DNA of 64,000 bases from Hansfordia pulvinata (GCA_006538405.1 BJKQ01000010.1:620001-684000); one strand, 5' to 3'. Shown: positions 35,830-48,745, numbered from the stretch's first letter. The notes: generated by a model from the sequence alone, not told the origin. A program made the numbers and translations.

Positions 35830-35939
35830 GGCGCTGTGACCGAGTGGTTAAGGTGATGGCCTGCTATTCCCCGGCCCAGCCAAGGATTAGTTGTCAGCCA
35901 TTCTCTTCGGAGGCGTGAGTTCGAATCTCATCGGCGTCG
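35830..35939 (+). tRNA. tRNA-Ser (anticodon GCU), with intron
   Basis: The acceptor stem GGCGCTG (35830-35836) pairs with CGGCGTC (35932-35938) through five Watson-Crick and two G-U pairs. The D arm is ACCGAGTGGTTAAGGT. The anticodon stem ATGGC pairs with GCCAT, and the loop CTGCTA gives GCU. A 29-base intron (about 35867-35895) interrupts after position 37, the canonical place. A long variable arm built on CTCTTCGGAG and the T arm GTGAGTTCGAATCTCAT follow. The long variable arm and discriminator G confirm a serine tRNA. Confidence 0.9.
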
Positions 35940-35942
35940 ATA

Positions 35943-35948
35943 TTTTTT
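35943..35948 (+). terminator. RNA polymerase III terminator of tRNA-Ser
   Basis: A run of six T starts four bases after the tRNA 3' end, the normal Pol III stop signal. Confidence 0.85.
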
Positions 35949-36443
35949 GCTGCTTTCCAAAGCATATCTTCGTAGCTCGGACGACTCGTCTAGAAAGACG
36001 TTCCTGACGATTATGGGATGCGAAGTGAATTGTTGTATGATAGCGTATCCGATACGGAATCTAAGGTCAGTGACGTCGATATCGGTTTTTGTCTTGATCT
36101 GACTTACATATGGTGAATTCGTCGCGGGTTGCCCAACAAAACCCGCTTCAGGATCATGGCGTCCTGTACATGACCAACGTACCGCGCTCGGGCTTCGTTA
36201 CGTGTCGAAGACAATCACAGTAATGACAAAGAAGTCGTCCAAAGCATGTCAAAATCATTTGCGTATTGCCTAACCTCTAGAATGAAAGACTAGAATCCAT
36301 GTGCTATGCCATCCTTTTTAAACTTAACAATACAGACTCCGGGGTAAACACATCTTCGATGTTGCCCGGGTCTTCAATAGCAACGCGAATATGCGGCCAG
36401 ACGTCATCATTCTTATAATACATTATTCGCCATTGTTGCTTGC
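35949..36443. other. Intergenic region
   Basis: About 500 bp, AT-richer than its surroundings, between tRNA-Ser and the 3' end of FKS1. It probably holds the FKS1 3' untranslated region. No gene is seen. Confidence 0.4.
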
Positions 36444-39400
36444 TTATGCGAAACGGAACTTCTTGCTGTCCGAGTCGGAACTGCTTCCGCCAGTGGCCGA
36501 AGCTGCAGCTCCTGAGCTGTAGCCTGGCGCACCGGTACCCGTCTCGGTCTCGTTGAGGGTGTTGTTGTTGTCCAGACCGACGGGCTGCAGCAGGGGGAAA
36601 TCACCGCCGGACTTGAGGGTGTCCGGGAAGAACGATGACAGACCATCCTTGGTACCCTGGCCCTGAAGCAGCTTGAGTCCGACACTGGGCACAACCAAGA
36701 GAATCAAGAAGACGAGGAGCAGCGTAAAGTACAGAATGGCGTAACGAGTGACACGTCTCTTCCTGAGCTTGGATTGCTTCAGGGAGTAGATGGGAGGACG
36801 GATTTGGCGACTGGGACATGGTTAGCATGGTTCATTCGATAACAGGAGAGCAGGTCAACATACCTGGGGCGCAGCCAGAACAGCATGATCGAGTGCAGCA
36901 TGTCGGCCTTGGGAATCAGGAGCAAGGGCACCATGAAGAATAGCAGGAAGTGACCAAGAATGAAGTCACCAGCAAACATAGTCAACTCGGTGGCCTTGCA
37001 GAGGAATTCACGCCCTGGCTGGGACATGGAGTGCCAACCCATAGAATACCACTTGCCCGTCCAGAAAGCAATGTTGGACTGGTCGGTCTTGAACTCTCGG
37101 GTCAAAGCCAGACCGACGATGAGCTTGAAGATGAAGCGCTGGAGAGCCATGGCGGCAACCATTCCGGAAAGCGTCTTGGAAAACTCGAGGTTCTGCAGGA
37201 TGTACATGATCAAGAAGCAGACGAGGAGCATGATGACGGCGAGAGCGTGGGCGATCGCCGCCAGCACAGCACCAAACTTCTTGCAGCACATGCTGAGCAG
37301 GGGACCCATACAGCAAGCCATTCCGAAGAACATGCCGACGATACCAAAGTTGATACCAATGGGGGCAAAGGCAACAATGGCGACACGAATCAGAGAGGCG
37401 GTTGCCGCGGCATCGGGGTTGTTCTCCTTGACACCAGTCTGAGCGTTGATGAACAGGTAAGGAATCAAGGTGACCACGACCAGGATGAAAGGACTCAGGA
37501 TCTCGCCAAAGAAGATGTTGGTGATGGCGGCGCGAGGAACGTCAGCCGACATCTTGCCCGAGGGGTCACCCAAGACCTTGCGCTTGTAGCCCGTGATGCG
37601 GGTACGGGAGAGACGGCAGAAGTTGATCCACGAAGTGCCGTGAGAGCGCGAGTTGCCACGAGAGAGCCATCGCAGGTACTCGCGGTAGTCGATGAAGAAG
37701 TCTGCCCATGCGAACTGGTGAGGGTTGTAAACGAAGGGACTGATGATCAGAGCCATCAGCGAAGCCCAGAAATACACCAGAGCCGCTTGCCACATTGTGC
37801 AGGTCGCGAACAGGAGCATCATGAGCAACCGAGAGCCGAAGTAGATCGAAGGACCGGCGAACCGAGAGTAGAGCACACCGAAGGGAATACGAGCGGTGGC
37901 AAAGCCACGACCCGTTCCGATGTATCGAGCGCCTCCGAAAGAGATATTCTGGGACACCGAGTTGGCGTAGATCTGACAGACGAACACCTCGAACAGAGGA
38001 GAAAGCGAACAGATCTGCTTAGCCAGACGGATAGCAGCACGCGAAACACCACGCTCCGTGAGTTCCTGAACGACCAGGGGCACGTAGGCAAGGAACAAGA
38101 CGAAGAAAATGGAGATGATGGAGCGCCAGACCCAGTCAGTGAGGGCGGGGGTGTTGGCACACTTCGTCGGGTACAGAGGGTCGGTGATGGGCACGTCGCG
38201 GTTGTAGTTGCAAGGAATGGTCTGGTCGTTAAGAGCGCCGAGGTTGAGGCACACCACCATGAACGACTGGACCGACAACATGATGAACATGTTGTTCAAG
38301 TGGAAACCGGCGTGGGCGTAGTAGAAAGACAGGAAGCGGTCGAGAGGAAGCTGGGTACCAAGGTAGTAGTACTCTCGCGAGAGAAGCTGCTCACCCATAC
38401 CCGTGCCAATCTTGGTTGTGAAGTTGAGAATGGAGCCGAAGCCCAAGTCACGACCCTTACCACACTGGTAGTACTCGCAGTGCTTGATGCGGCCACCACG
38501 CAACATGGCAACCATACCGGCGTAAATATCCTCGTTCAGGTGCAGACCCTTCTGGGCCTTGGACACACCGCCGCGAGTGTTCATGAAGATACCGTTCAGG
38601 AAATCAGGATGACCGTAGTGGAGCTTGCCGCCAATCTGGGCCAAGGTACGCGCGAACAGGGTACCGAACGTTTGTTCCTTACCGGCAGCGACGTCACCAA
38701 GAATACCAATGTTCTCCGAGAAAATGTACTCGCGAGCACCGAGAATGGCAACGGGGTCGTGCTGCTCGTTCTTGACACCAGGAGTGTAGGGCGAAACATT
38801 GTCCGTCTTCATCTCTTCGAATTCGGCCAGGACGGAGCGGATCTTGAGGCACTCTTCCAGGTAGTTGTCTTGGTTGGCGTCGATGAGCTGGATGTACTCG
38901 CCGCGGTAGAAGATGATGGAGTGGTTCTGGTTGTCGGACTTTCCGTCACCGAGAATGGGGTTGCCGGAAAGCTGGATGCGGAACTTGGGTCGGCGCATGC
39001 CGTTCTCCATAATCTCCGAGTGGCCGTCAATGAGAGCAGAGTACAGGCGGGGCTCCTCGCCCTCGTTCAGCGGAGGCTCCTCGTCCAGGTAGGCAATCTG
39101 CAGGTCAGGGTAGGCGCGGAGGAGGAACTCGGCGTTCTCCATCTCCTCCTTGCTGAACTTGGCGTAGCGCTGCATGGAAACACAGATCTTGAACTTGCGG
39201 CGGGCCATTCTCTCAAGCTCACGCTCGAGCTTGTCCGAGTTGCCACCGAACATCTGAACGACCTCGGGGTTTTCCACACGGTAGAGAAGCTTGATGGCGC
39301 GGCTGTAGTTCATGAAACCAGAGATCGTGCGGTACAGAGTCTGCGAGCGGAGAGAGGCCCAGATACGGGTGCGCAAGGTGTACTCGGGGGCAGAAGACTT

Positions 39401-42359
39401 GAAACCGATGCAGTAGAAGGGAAGGTCGTCGATCTTCGTCTTGGCGGTGTTCTTCTCATCCTTCTCCTCCTCGCCATTGAACTGCGAAGTCTCGTCGGCC
39501 AGAATCTTGGTATCCTTGACGAAGCAGTCCCACTCGTGGGGGTGGAGCTGCTTCAGGTATTCGAGCTGAGTGACACGGGAGTAGGGGTCATCCTCACGTA
39601 TAATCTCACGCAGGGTAAGAAGGATCTTCTCGCTGTAGTGAGGAATGAGGACCGTGAAAGTGGGCATGTTGTCGACGGGCAGCGGCTCGGGGATGGGAGT
39701 CGCAAGAGACTGGGCAAAGAAAGAGAGACGGCGCTCGGCTTCGCTGTGGGTAGGGAAGAACTCGGTCTTGAAAGAGTGGTCTTCCTGGGACACGAAGAAC
39801 GTCGGGGCGCGCAGGGTGCGCTTGCCCTCCTGCTCAGAAGGAACCTGGTGGTAAAGGAGCTTCTGAACATGGTCAATGGCCAGCAAGTGCTCGCGGTACA
39901 TGGAGATGACGATGGCGTTCCAGATCTGGGAGATGAGAACCTTGGGCTTGTACTTGATCTCCATGTCGGTGGTGGCCAGGATCTTGGAGTAGACGCGCTT
40001 GGGGAGACGAGAGAAGATGTTCCTCCACGGTGTCAGGATCGAGGAACCGAGGTAGAAAGACCTCGCAACCGAGAAGACCGTGTTCATCAGGACATACCAC
40101 AGGTATGTGTCGAGGAAGAAGAACAACATGTCGGTGAACGCCATCAAGGCCAGGACGACATAGGGCTGATAGGGGCACAGATACTTCATCAGGATCGTGT
40201 CCCCAAGACAGTCGGAAACGTCCATGATTTGCAGGAATCTGATGGGGTCGCGGAAGGGCAGGATCAGGTAGGCGTAAGATTCACCGAACTTAGCTCCGAA
40301 GACAATAACCCAGAGGAGGTACGACAAGGCTTTGTTGTTTCCAGTTAGCTTGGGCCAGCTGGCGGTGAACGTCTGACTGGCGACGTATTGGCGCGAGTTC
40401 TTGGTCAGGTAGCTGCCGAACAGCCCGCCCAGAGGCATAACCGAGAACCAGACGTATGTGACGACGGCGATCAAGAAGTGGATGATACCGACGATGAGCT
40501 TGGGCGTAGCGAGAACACCGGTGTCATCGGGGACGGCGACGACAAAGATGGCGGGCGCCAAGTTCAGCGCAAACACACCGAGGAGCATCCAGAGACGCGA
40601 CTGCAGGTGCTGAGCGCCAGCCCACTTGCGGGGAACATAGGCCCATTCGGCGAGCGTGGCAACGATTTGGATCAGGGCGGCCAGGGCACCACCGCAAGCC
40701 ACCAGAGTCAGCACCATGGCGGGAGGAGGGCTCTGGTCGAGCTGCTGCTGGTAGTCCTTGACCATCAGAGTCGGGGCGTTCTTGACCGAGAAGAACCAGT
40801 ACATGCAAAGATGCATGATCCAGATGCGGTTGAAGTTAACAACCAGATGGAACCAGGATCGAGTCTCCTTGTATGTCTTGAAGAAGCATTTCTTCCAATT
40901 GACCTCCTTCAGCTTGAGGTAACGCTCTTGGGGAGGAACGTCAACCAGCTTGCTCTTGTCCTCGAGCACAATGCGCTCAATACCCTCGGGGTACCAGAAG
41001 AGCTGGTTGCAGTCGTCGTAGCCAATGACCTTGTTATGGTCACGCTCGCGACGCACGTACACGCCGTCCTTGATCTCGTAGCCCTGGTCTCTGCAATACT
41101 GGTAGAGAGGAGTGATGACGTTGTGCAGGAATGTCCCCTCTTCGATGGGCTCCACCAGAGCCTGGCAGGCAGGCGAGTTGAGGTAGTCGTCGGCGCACTT
41201 GAAGATGAAGCACAGACACTCGGGCATGAAGCGGACCTGGTTGGCCTCGCCCCAGCAGAGCAGGTAAAGGGCGACCTGGCGAGTGCGGTCGTGCTGCGAC
41301 ATGCGGTTCATGCGCGTCTTCCAGCGGTATTCAGCGGCCTCGAGGCTGTCGTCGCCCTCGAGGTCCTCGAGCGTCTCCGCTTCGGTCTGGTCCTCGGCGC
41401 CCTTCTTCTTCTTGTTCTTCGACTTCTTCTTGTTCTTCTTCTTGCCCTTCATGTTGGCAAAGCCGACGGCGTCGTCGAGATCCAGGTGGGCGGCAAAGTA
41501 CCACTTGCGGTAATTGGCGTTGTCGCCACCGATGTAGTCGGCGTGGAGCGAAAGAAGCGCCTGGTTCGGCGTCATGCGGGAGGCTCGTGAGTCGAGCAGA
41601 ATCATCAAGTGGTCGTACATGTTGCGCATGCTGTCACGCTGGAATCCAAACTTGCTGGTCAGGTCCATGAAGATGTCCTCGATCTCCTCCTTGGACAAGG
41701 GAATCTGAGCATCCGAGGTCCATGCAGGGTAAGGCTCACGGGAGCGCTGGCCGTTAGGCAAGACGTTGCCGTAGTCCATGCCGTAGTTGGGCGTCGAGGC
41801 GCCCGAGGAGCGATTGCCACCGTAGGAAACCTGGGATGAAGGGGGCCGGAAGCCACGGGACTGGCCATCGCCGTAGCTGTTGTATCGCTCGTCGCCGTGC
41901 CCGTAGTAGTCCATCTCAGCAGCGCGGGCCATGTCGGATCTCATGGTGAAGTCACTGAAGGTTTCCGATTCCTCCTCGTGGCCGCCTTGCTGGTGGTAGT
42001 CCTGGTCGTAATAGCCACCGTGGCCGTCGTCGTAGTACTCGCCGCCGGCGCCGCCGGCATATTGGTCATGCCCGTCGTAGTACCCGCCATCCTGGTGATA
42101 CGGGTTGTTGGCATCGGCGTTGTAGTAGCCGCTGTTGGCAATTAGCATGGGACAGTTCGGGGGGCGTGCAGTAGACTTACGACTCGTCATAGTAACCGTC
42201 TTGGCCGGCTTGACCAGCTTGGCCGCCGTGAGCGCCGTGAGCGCCATGGCCGTCGTCGTAGTACTGTCCCTGGGCGTGGTCGTCCTGGTAGTACGAGTCG
42301 GTATTGCCGTAGTCGTCGTGGTAGTCGTGGTGACCACCGCCTCCAGGATAGCCCGACAT
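36444..42359 (-). CDS. FKS1: 1,3-beta-D-glucan synthase catalytic subunit (GT48), 1937 aa
   Basis: Exons are 42359-42181, 42131-36864 and 36810-36444, with GTAAGT...CAACAG and GTATGT...CCCAG introns that restore phase. The N-terminus ([20 protein letters not shown]) is Gly/Tyr/His/Asp-rich. The FKS1 domain 1 follows ([20 protein letters not shown]), then a first group of membrane helices, the large cytoplasmic GT48 catalytic region ([40 protein letters not shown]) and a second helix group ending in a hydrophilic Ser/Asp tail. The enzyme polymerises UDP-glucose into wall glucan at the plasma membrane under Rho1 control and is the echinocandin target. Hot spot 1 reads YLILPFRDP (40244-40270), with Tyr and Pro where FLxLSLRDP is usual. 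Hot spot 2 reads [11 protein letters not shown]. The whole frame is intact. A basic [17 protein letters not shown] stretch lies near residue 290. Confidence 0.97.
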
Positions 42360-45300
42360 GGTGAGCTATCTAGGGGGGTCAAAGAGCGGAAATAGATACG
42401 ATGATTCTGAAAGTGGGTAAGCGGGTGAGCGGATAGAGGTGTCAAAGAGGTGGCGTACAAATCACAGACTCATGAGGTATGAGTGAACGAGTGAGAATTG
42501 GTGCCGGGAGATTATCGAATTACGGAATGGGCTGGGCGTTTGTCGACAACGAGGGAACCGGGTGCAAACAAACAACAGGCCCTTAGCCACGCGATGAGGT
42601 GCGGATGTGGCCGGCCACAGCTGAGAGAAGTGAGTGTGGTGATGGATGGAAATCCCTTTGGATCAGCCGCGCTGTGGTGGTGTTGGTGTTGTGGTGGTGA
42701 AGGTCGACCTCCCTGCAGTTTGGGTGGAAAGGGGAAAAAGAGGGAGAGGAGCGAGAGCGGCTTGGGAGTACTCGTACTTGGCGCCGTTGGGAGGGTTGGG
42801 CGGGCTGGTGGTCGGGGGTGACAAAACAAGGAGAGGCAGTGGCCAGGGAGGGAGACTGGGCCCGCCCCGATCTCGACTCGCAGAGACCGCGGCGGCCTGC
42901 TACCCACGCGGGTGCTCTGAGAAAGTAGATCGACTGCGGGTCGCAGTGTATCCTGGCCCGATCGCCGAGTACAGCTACTTCCTCGACGCGTCTCTCGGCC
43001 CACAGGCCCCAGCCTCGAGACCCCGGGCGCTCCACGGACAGGCCAGCCTGCAAATCAGGGCACCCAGCCTCAGCGACCCGAGGTACCTGGGGCGACGCGA
43101 CTACGGGCACGAGGGAGCCCTGGTTCTTTGCTTCATGGAGAGGTTTCCCGCCGGAGCCGTGGGCTGCCCTTAAGGTAAGGTACATCGTCCGAACCGAAAG
43201 CTATCGGACTGATGTATTGCAACTTCTGAAGACGTGGAATGGCCGTGGTCCCTCATGTATTATCATGTATTGGTGTTCAATTCGTGAGATCCTTGTCAAA
43301 ATCATGTGGTACTCCCGACGTACTCGTGCGCTTTTGCCCCAGCACCCGCATCCGCCGCACAGCCATGGATGCAGTGAGCGAACAGCAGCGCTGTCCGTCT
43401 GGCGTCTGCAGCTGCTCTCGCACCCCCGTTTCTCATCGCCCAGGCAGTCTGCACGATGGAAATCGGCGTGCGGGTGCACCTGCCTCTGGGTGTCTGCCTT
43501 TCATTGACGCTGTGGATGGAGCGAATGGTCCACCGACACTCTTGGCAGCCAGGGTCGCGTGAGTTCCGAGGCAACGTTCACCTAATGACGGGCCGCTGGT
43601 TGATAGGCAGCTGGCATCTCGGGCAGAGACCGACACAGCAGAGTGGTGAAATGACATATTCATCACGCCGCCGGGAGCCAACATCAGAGGCGTCCCTTAC
43701 TCGGTAGGTTGAGTTGGGCATATTGGACGTGAGGGTGAAGTCAGCGAGCCACTATTGCAAGTGCCCGCCAAGCGTGCCTCTCAGGAATGAAATACGCCAC
43801 CAGGCACGACCGCATTGATAAGCCTGGGTTCGATCATCTGAGGCTTGGAGCAGCCCTCGGGATCTGTGCAGCCCTGCGGAGGTCGTGCTGATAGGGTGCG
43901 GCAGATGGATAGGGGTTGAGGCCGATGTACTCGGAGGATGTGGATAGGTACCGGTCTTGATGGCGCAAAGGGGTACCTGCTTAGGTGCAGACCTCGATGG
44001 GGTGGCGCGGATACACGTATCGTCACCATTAGGCGTTGATTGAGGGAGAAGAAAAACACGTCAATCAGAATAGGAGAAGGGGCTGCAGGGCCGCTTTCCC
44101 TACCCAGTCTAGCAGCATCCCTTTTCCAGGCCAGGGTAGGTACCCGTACTTCCATGAGAACGAGCAGCACTGGAGAGTCAAGGGTCTCGAGCCCATAGGG
44201 GCTACCTCCACAAGTACTTGCTCTCGTGCCAGAAGCCGAGCAGTGGCCCTGACGCTGTCTAAATTGAAGCAGTGCGAGTACTCGTACAGCGTCACAGTAG
44301 GAGCACAGTGACTGCAACGACTGTCATGTCTGTGTCGGCAGCATACCATGGCTGGCACGCGGGCATCCACTCCTGTGTAATGCGCTTCATCAATTGGTGT
44401 AAATGTTGCGATTGGCACGAAATAAAGTGACGGCCATCGAGTACAGGTGTGTACATTGACGTACCTGGTTCGATCTGAATGGGGTACATGCACACCTGAT
44501 GTACTACAGGCTGCAATGAGCCAGAAGCGAGCGTACGGGCACACATACGGTGCGCGACAGTATTCGCGCACCAGACTGCGCTGTGCCCGCTGATGCTAAT
44601 AACGGTATGGAAAGAGACCAGCCCCCACGGAGCCAGCCGTCCCGTCGGACGTGCTCGTGCTTTCCGTCCAGTGCCCTCTCACCTCTTTGCCATCAACCTA
44701 CCCATGCTCCGTACGGAGTACTCGTACTCGCACACACGAGCACGCAGCACGACAACGCCGGGTCGCCAAGCATCTGGGCCCAGCCCCGGCCGCGCGCAAG
44801 ACGCACTAGCCATCGATCTGGCAAGGATGGTTGTGTCTGTCCAAGCATGGCCGGCGCGGCCAGCGACGGGAAACCGGGTCCGCCCACCCACACCTACCCA
44901 CCACCCACGGACTCATCGGGGGAATGTGTCTCGAATGCTGGCCCGGCCTGGCATGGAATCGACCCGCGACTATTACCATCAGGCAGTCTTCGTGTTCATC
45001 GTTTGATCCAGAGAATGCGTCAGGGATACGAGGCTGTCGGTTCCTTTCCGTCCTGCTCGGCCAGCTCGAGTCTTGCCCCCTCTTCAGATGCCCACGTTGC
45101 GGCCAGAACAAACCTTCTCACCAAACACCTCTGGCCTCCGCGAACCCAAAGTCTACGAGTACTCGAACCACAGCCATCCCAGCCAAGCGTTTTGGAACCC
45201 GTCAGGAACACCCGAAGTCTCTGCTAGCGTCAGCACAACGCCAGAGTGAGGCGGGGCCACCAGTCTGATCATCTTGTCCCTTTCCAGGACGGGACCTGAG

Positions 45301-48150
45301 AGCCTTGCAGCCAATCACATTGCTCTCTGAAACGGAGGGAGGGTCAAACCCCTGGAATCTGGGCAAGGATGCTCCACTACGAGTACGTTTGCGCAGGCAC
45401 ACGCTCAAGCGTGTCCAGGACCTGGGATGTCGAGAGCGGAGTTCCTGTCCCTCAACAGCTCTGATTTTCCACTTAAACTTTTAAGTGCGTCCGGAGGACA
45501 ACTTCTCAGCACCATCAGCCCCTAATGAATCCTTTCCGCGCAGTCGTCGACGCCGCCCACTTCTCGACTCGTCAACATCCACGACTGCTGTACGAGTATG
45601 TCCTACGGGTACGAGTAGCAAGGAACCAGTTACCCCTATCGCGTACCTAGCTGCGCATTCAGCCTTATCGCCCTTGTGGGTGCGTTGCGGCATTGCGGGT
45701 ATTGGGAACAGGTCGTAAGCGTGAGATGTTTCCTCAGAATGGCCCTCTAGTACCATCGCATACGCACATTTGTTGGTATCAGTCTCATCTGCCGCAAGTC
45801 TGTCACGTTACAGCCGTTACACGCATCCACGAAATATTGGCGGGCGATCGCACGCCTCCAACGATGGACCGGCAGGTGGGTGCAACGTCGGGCCTGAACA
45901 ACAGATCCCCCAGGGAGGGCGAGCAGAAAATACGAGGTCGCGTCGCAATGCCATTCGCCTCCCGCCCCTCCGCACACCCACGCGAGCCACGCACGCACAC
46001 ACGCGGGTGGGCAAACTCGCGGGCACACGGGCCTGGCCAGGCCGAGAAAGCTCTACGCTGGCGTAGCTGGCTCCCTTTTGCGGGTCGGCGAGGACGAGCG
46101 GCGGGCAGTGCAAGCCTCGACACCACACGGCACCCGCTTATCAATTACGGAGAGAGAGGCACGCACCAAGCACCTGCATGAATCGCCTGAACTGGACAAC
46201 ACGCTAGTTAGTTCAGGCACAAGTGGTTGGATGGTGGCTCTGTTGATGCTCCTCGAGTCCCGTACTCGTTTGCTCGCAGAACCCGTTTCGCGTGGCCAAC
46301 TCGCGGATACAACGGAGCTGACACCCCATTTTCCTGGTTTCTTCTGGCTTGGGTTTTCTTTGCCCCCAATGGCTCGCCTGCCTAGGCAGGCCCGGCACAG
46401 AGGCACTGGAGCATCGTCCTGGAGGCGAACAGTCCGTACTGCGGCCAAGCGAGTCCTTGTCTGGTTTCCATGCGCGGTTTACCTGGCGCAGTTCGCGTTC
46501 AAAATGGCATGGCCACGTTTGCCACTGCGGGCAGCGCTCTCTTCACCTCCTCAAGCACCGCGTCGTTCTTCTACGTGGAATCGGCAAGTCGCCACCCCCT
46601 GACCAATCACTGTCGATGGAGCGGTCGCACGGAGAGCGTGGTCCAGGAAACGCGGCAGGGTACCAAGATAGCGTGCGATCGTGTGCGACTGAGCGGCCTG
46701 CATCTTGCCTCTGGCTGGCCCGTCGGAGGACTTGGAAGTTGGCAGTCTACGGCACCGACGGACGATAGGCTGGCCTCGCTTTTACCCGCACCCGTAAATC
46801 AGGTTTGGGACCCTCTTTTGGCGTCATGGATTCACGGCCCTGCCAGCCACCCGCCCGCTCTCGAGGGCCCGACGCGACCCATGCACGCCATGGCGGACAC
46901 CCGAGTGCTGGTACTCGCTCGAACTCGCGGTGGTCGCTTCGGGAAGCCCCTGTTCCGACCGCGAAGCCCCATCGATCCGCGCTTGTCGTCTTGTCTCTGG
47001 GTCTCTCCAGCCAGCCAAGCGGGCTCGGGGTCCTCCCAGGCAGGCCAGACGCGCATTGCCAAAAGTGCATCTGGCCGACCACTGCACTTTGGGAGATGAA
47101 GGACCAGAGTTCCGGTATCGAGGGTATTACTCGTACGGGGACAGGCCGGGGGTTGGAAAGGGTGCCAGTGCGTCCGTGAGCCCCTACCCCCTCCCCCATA
47201 ACTTCGAAGACCTCCGGAGGGCCCCGGTCGTCCGACCATTCTTGTGTGCATGTAAGAGTATGCGATGTCCACGAACTCGTACGTGTGTCACAGCATCACA
47301 AGCAAGCCCTAGGAGGCCATGACGAGAGCTGCGATGCCAGGTTTGGCCGTACGCGGGGTTTTCTCTCTTTGCCTTTTCTCTTCGTCTTGTTCTTCTTCTT
47401 GTCTTTCTCCTTTTCCTTTTCTGTCTCTTCCTCCTTCTGCACTGTTGTCCGCCCCCTTTTTTCTTCTTCTGATTTTCGCGTTTTGCCACTGGGCGGCTGA
47501 CGGCGCGCGGCGGTGGCGTGGCGCTCCGTGGCCCGCCCGCCCGCCTGGCGGAAAGCCCCCGGCAGGCTGGCAGGGCAGGGCCGCCTCTGCAGACAGCTTT
47601 TTGAGATCTTCATCGCACCCGCAGCAGCCCGGGCTACAGCATTTCCGATGCGAGATGGGCATCATCATGTGCTGTGGTTCTCCGTCTCGAAAAATAGAAT
47701 AGGGCAGGGGAGGGGTGCCGTCAGCACTCGTACCAGCCAACTCCCCTCCGTCCGATCATCCTGACGTTGCCCGTGATGCGGTCGCGTCGTCAGCCTCCCG
47801 TTTCCCCAGTGTCGACCTCCGCTCTGCACTCGTCTCGTAGCTGGCAGGGCGCATCTATTTTGGAGGGGCACACTCTCTCTTTCGTACATTGATTCTTTCG
47901 GCGCGTACTTCCTATGCCCAGTGGTTAGCGTCTCGTGGATTTCTTCTTCTCTCTCCTCCTCGTCTTCCTATCGCCCTTTTACTCGTACGTCTGGGCCCCA
48001 CGAATGATTGGCAGTTGGCCCTACCCTACCGTCTCGTACGAGTACCTTTTCCTACCCTACCCGACGCTCGAGGAGGGAGGACAGCAGACGGGAAGCTTGC
48101 CCCAGATGGAAAGTATCTCCCAAGCACATGGCATCGAATCTGGTCCTTTA

Positions 48151-48166
48151 CCCCCCCCCCCCCCCC
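48151..48166. repeat. C16 homopolymer
   Basis: Run of 16 C within the gene-poor island. Confidence 0.9.
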
Positions 48167-48590
48167 TCCCCCGCGCCCGAGAGCCGACGTCGTCATTCGC
48201 ATACTGGTAGCACGCATAACTGGTAACAAAGGGCTTTCTTTCGTGGTCTATCCCCGGTGCCCCGTTGGTTGCGCACCAGGGGGCCGGCCGAGACCTGTGG
48301 GGGACCGCGCTGCGCCCGCCGCCCGGTTTTCACCCCGGCACATACTCGACGGCTGGGCTCTGAGCACATCGTGAATCCGTATAGTGGTTTGAGGACACAT
48401 ACCAAGACACATGGTACTCGTAAGTACGTAGTCAGCCACTTGAGCGTGCGAGTGGTTGTGCTTCGCGACCAGGACCGTGTGAGCAAACCACCCGCCGCCA
48501 CTCATTCAGTGAAAGGGACCAGCCCACGGTGTACTCGTACGATGCAGAAGATGGTTGTGGTATTAGGAGGCCCAGCACCACGTATCATAT

Positions 48591-48619
48591 CCACACACAC
48601 ACGCACACGCACACACACA
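48591..48619. repeat. CA-rich dinucleotide array
   Basis: Imperfect CA array interrupted by CG units (CACACACACACGCACACGCA...). Confidence 0.8.
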
Positions 48620-48727
48620 AGTCGCCGTCGTCTGTAGATCATGTCGTGTATGCAACACGCACGGGTACGAGTATGCCATGCAACCATCGAGACACCCACC
48701 TCAGAACCCAAGTTCGTGTTTGTTCCG

Positions 48728-48745
48728 CCCCCCCCCCCCCCCCCC
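48728..48745. repeat. C18 homopolymer
   Basis: Run of 18 C within the gene-poor island. Confidence 0.9.

Larger units (their letters stand above)
42760..48680. repeat. Cluster of dispersed TACTCGT/ACGAGTA words
   Basis: By eye I count about 17 copies of the 7-mer (either orientation) in 6 kb, for example near 42768, 43321, 44278, 44718, 45155, 45378, 45593, 45610, 46262, 47126, 47980, 48038, 48413, 48531 and 48665. About one would be expected by chance. Several sit inside longer palindromic contexts such as GAGTACTCGTAC. They are not tandem. Confidence 0.7.

Noticed and set aside
36950..40348. A very long frame on the plus strand opposite FKS1.
   Set aside because: It is the antisense of the conserved FKS1 coding sequence and has no recognisable domain of its own.
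44550..45227. A 225-codon plus-strand frame in the gene-poor island.
   Set aside because: Random-like composition with many Cys, Pro and Arg and no domain; it also overlaps several of the dispersed TACTCGT words.
47309..47740. A 143-codon minus-strand frame with a Cys cluster (KCCSPGCCGCDEDLKKL) followed by a Lys/Glu-rich tail.
   Set aside because: It lacks a proper ATG at its start, the tail derives from a pyrimidine tract on the other strand, and no family or splice support is visible.
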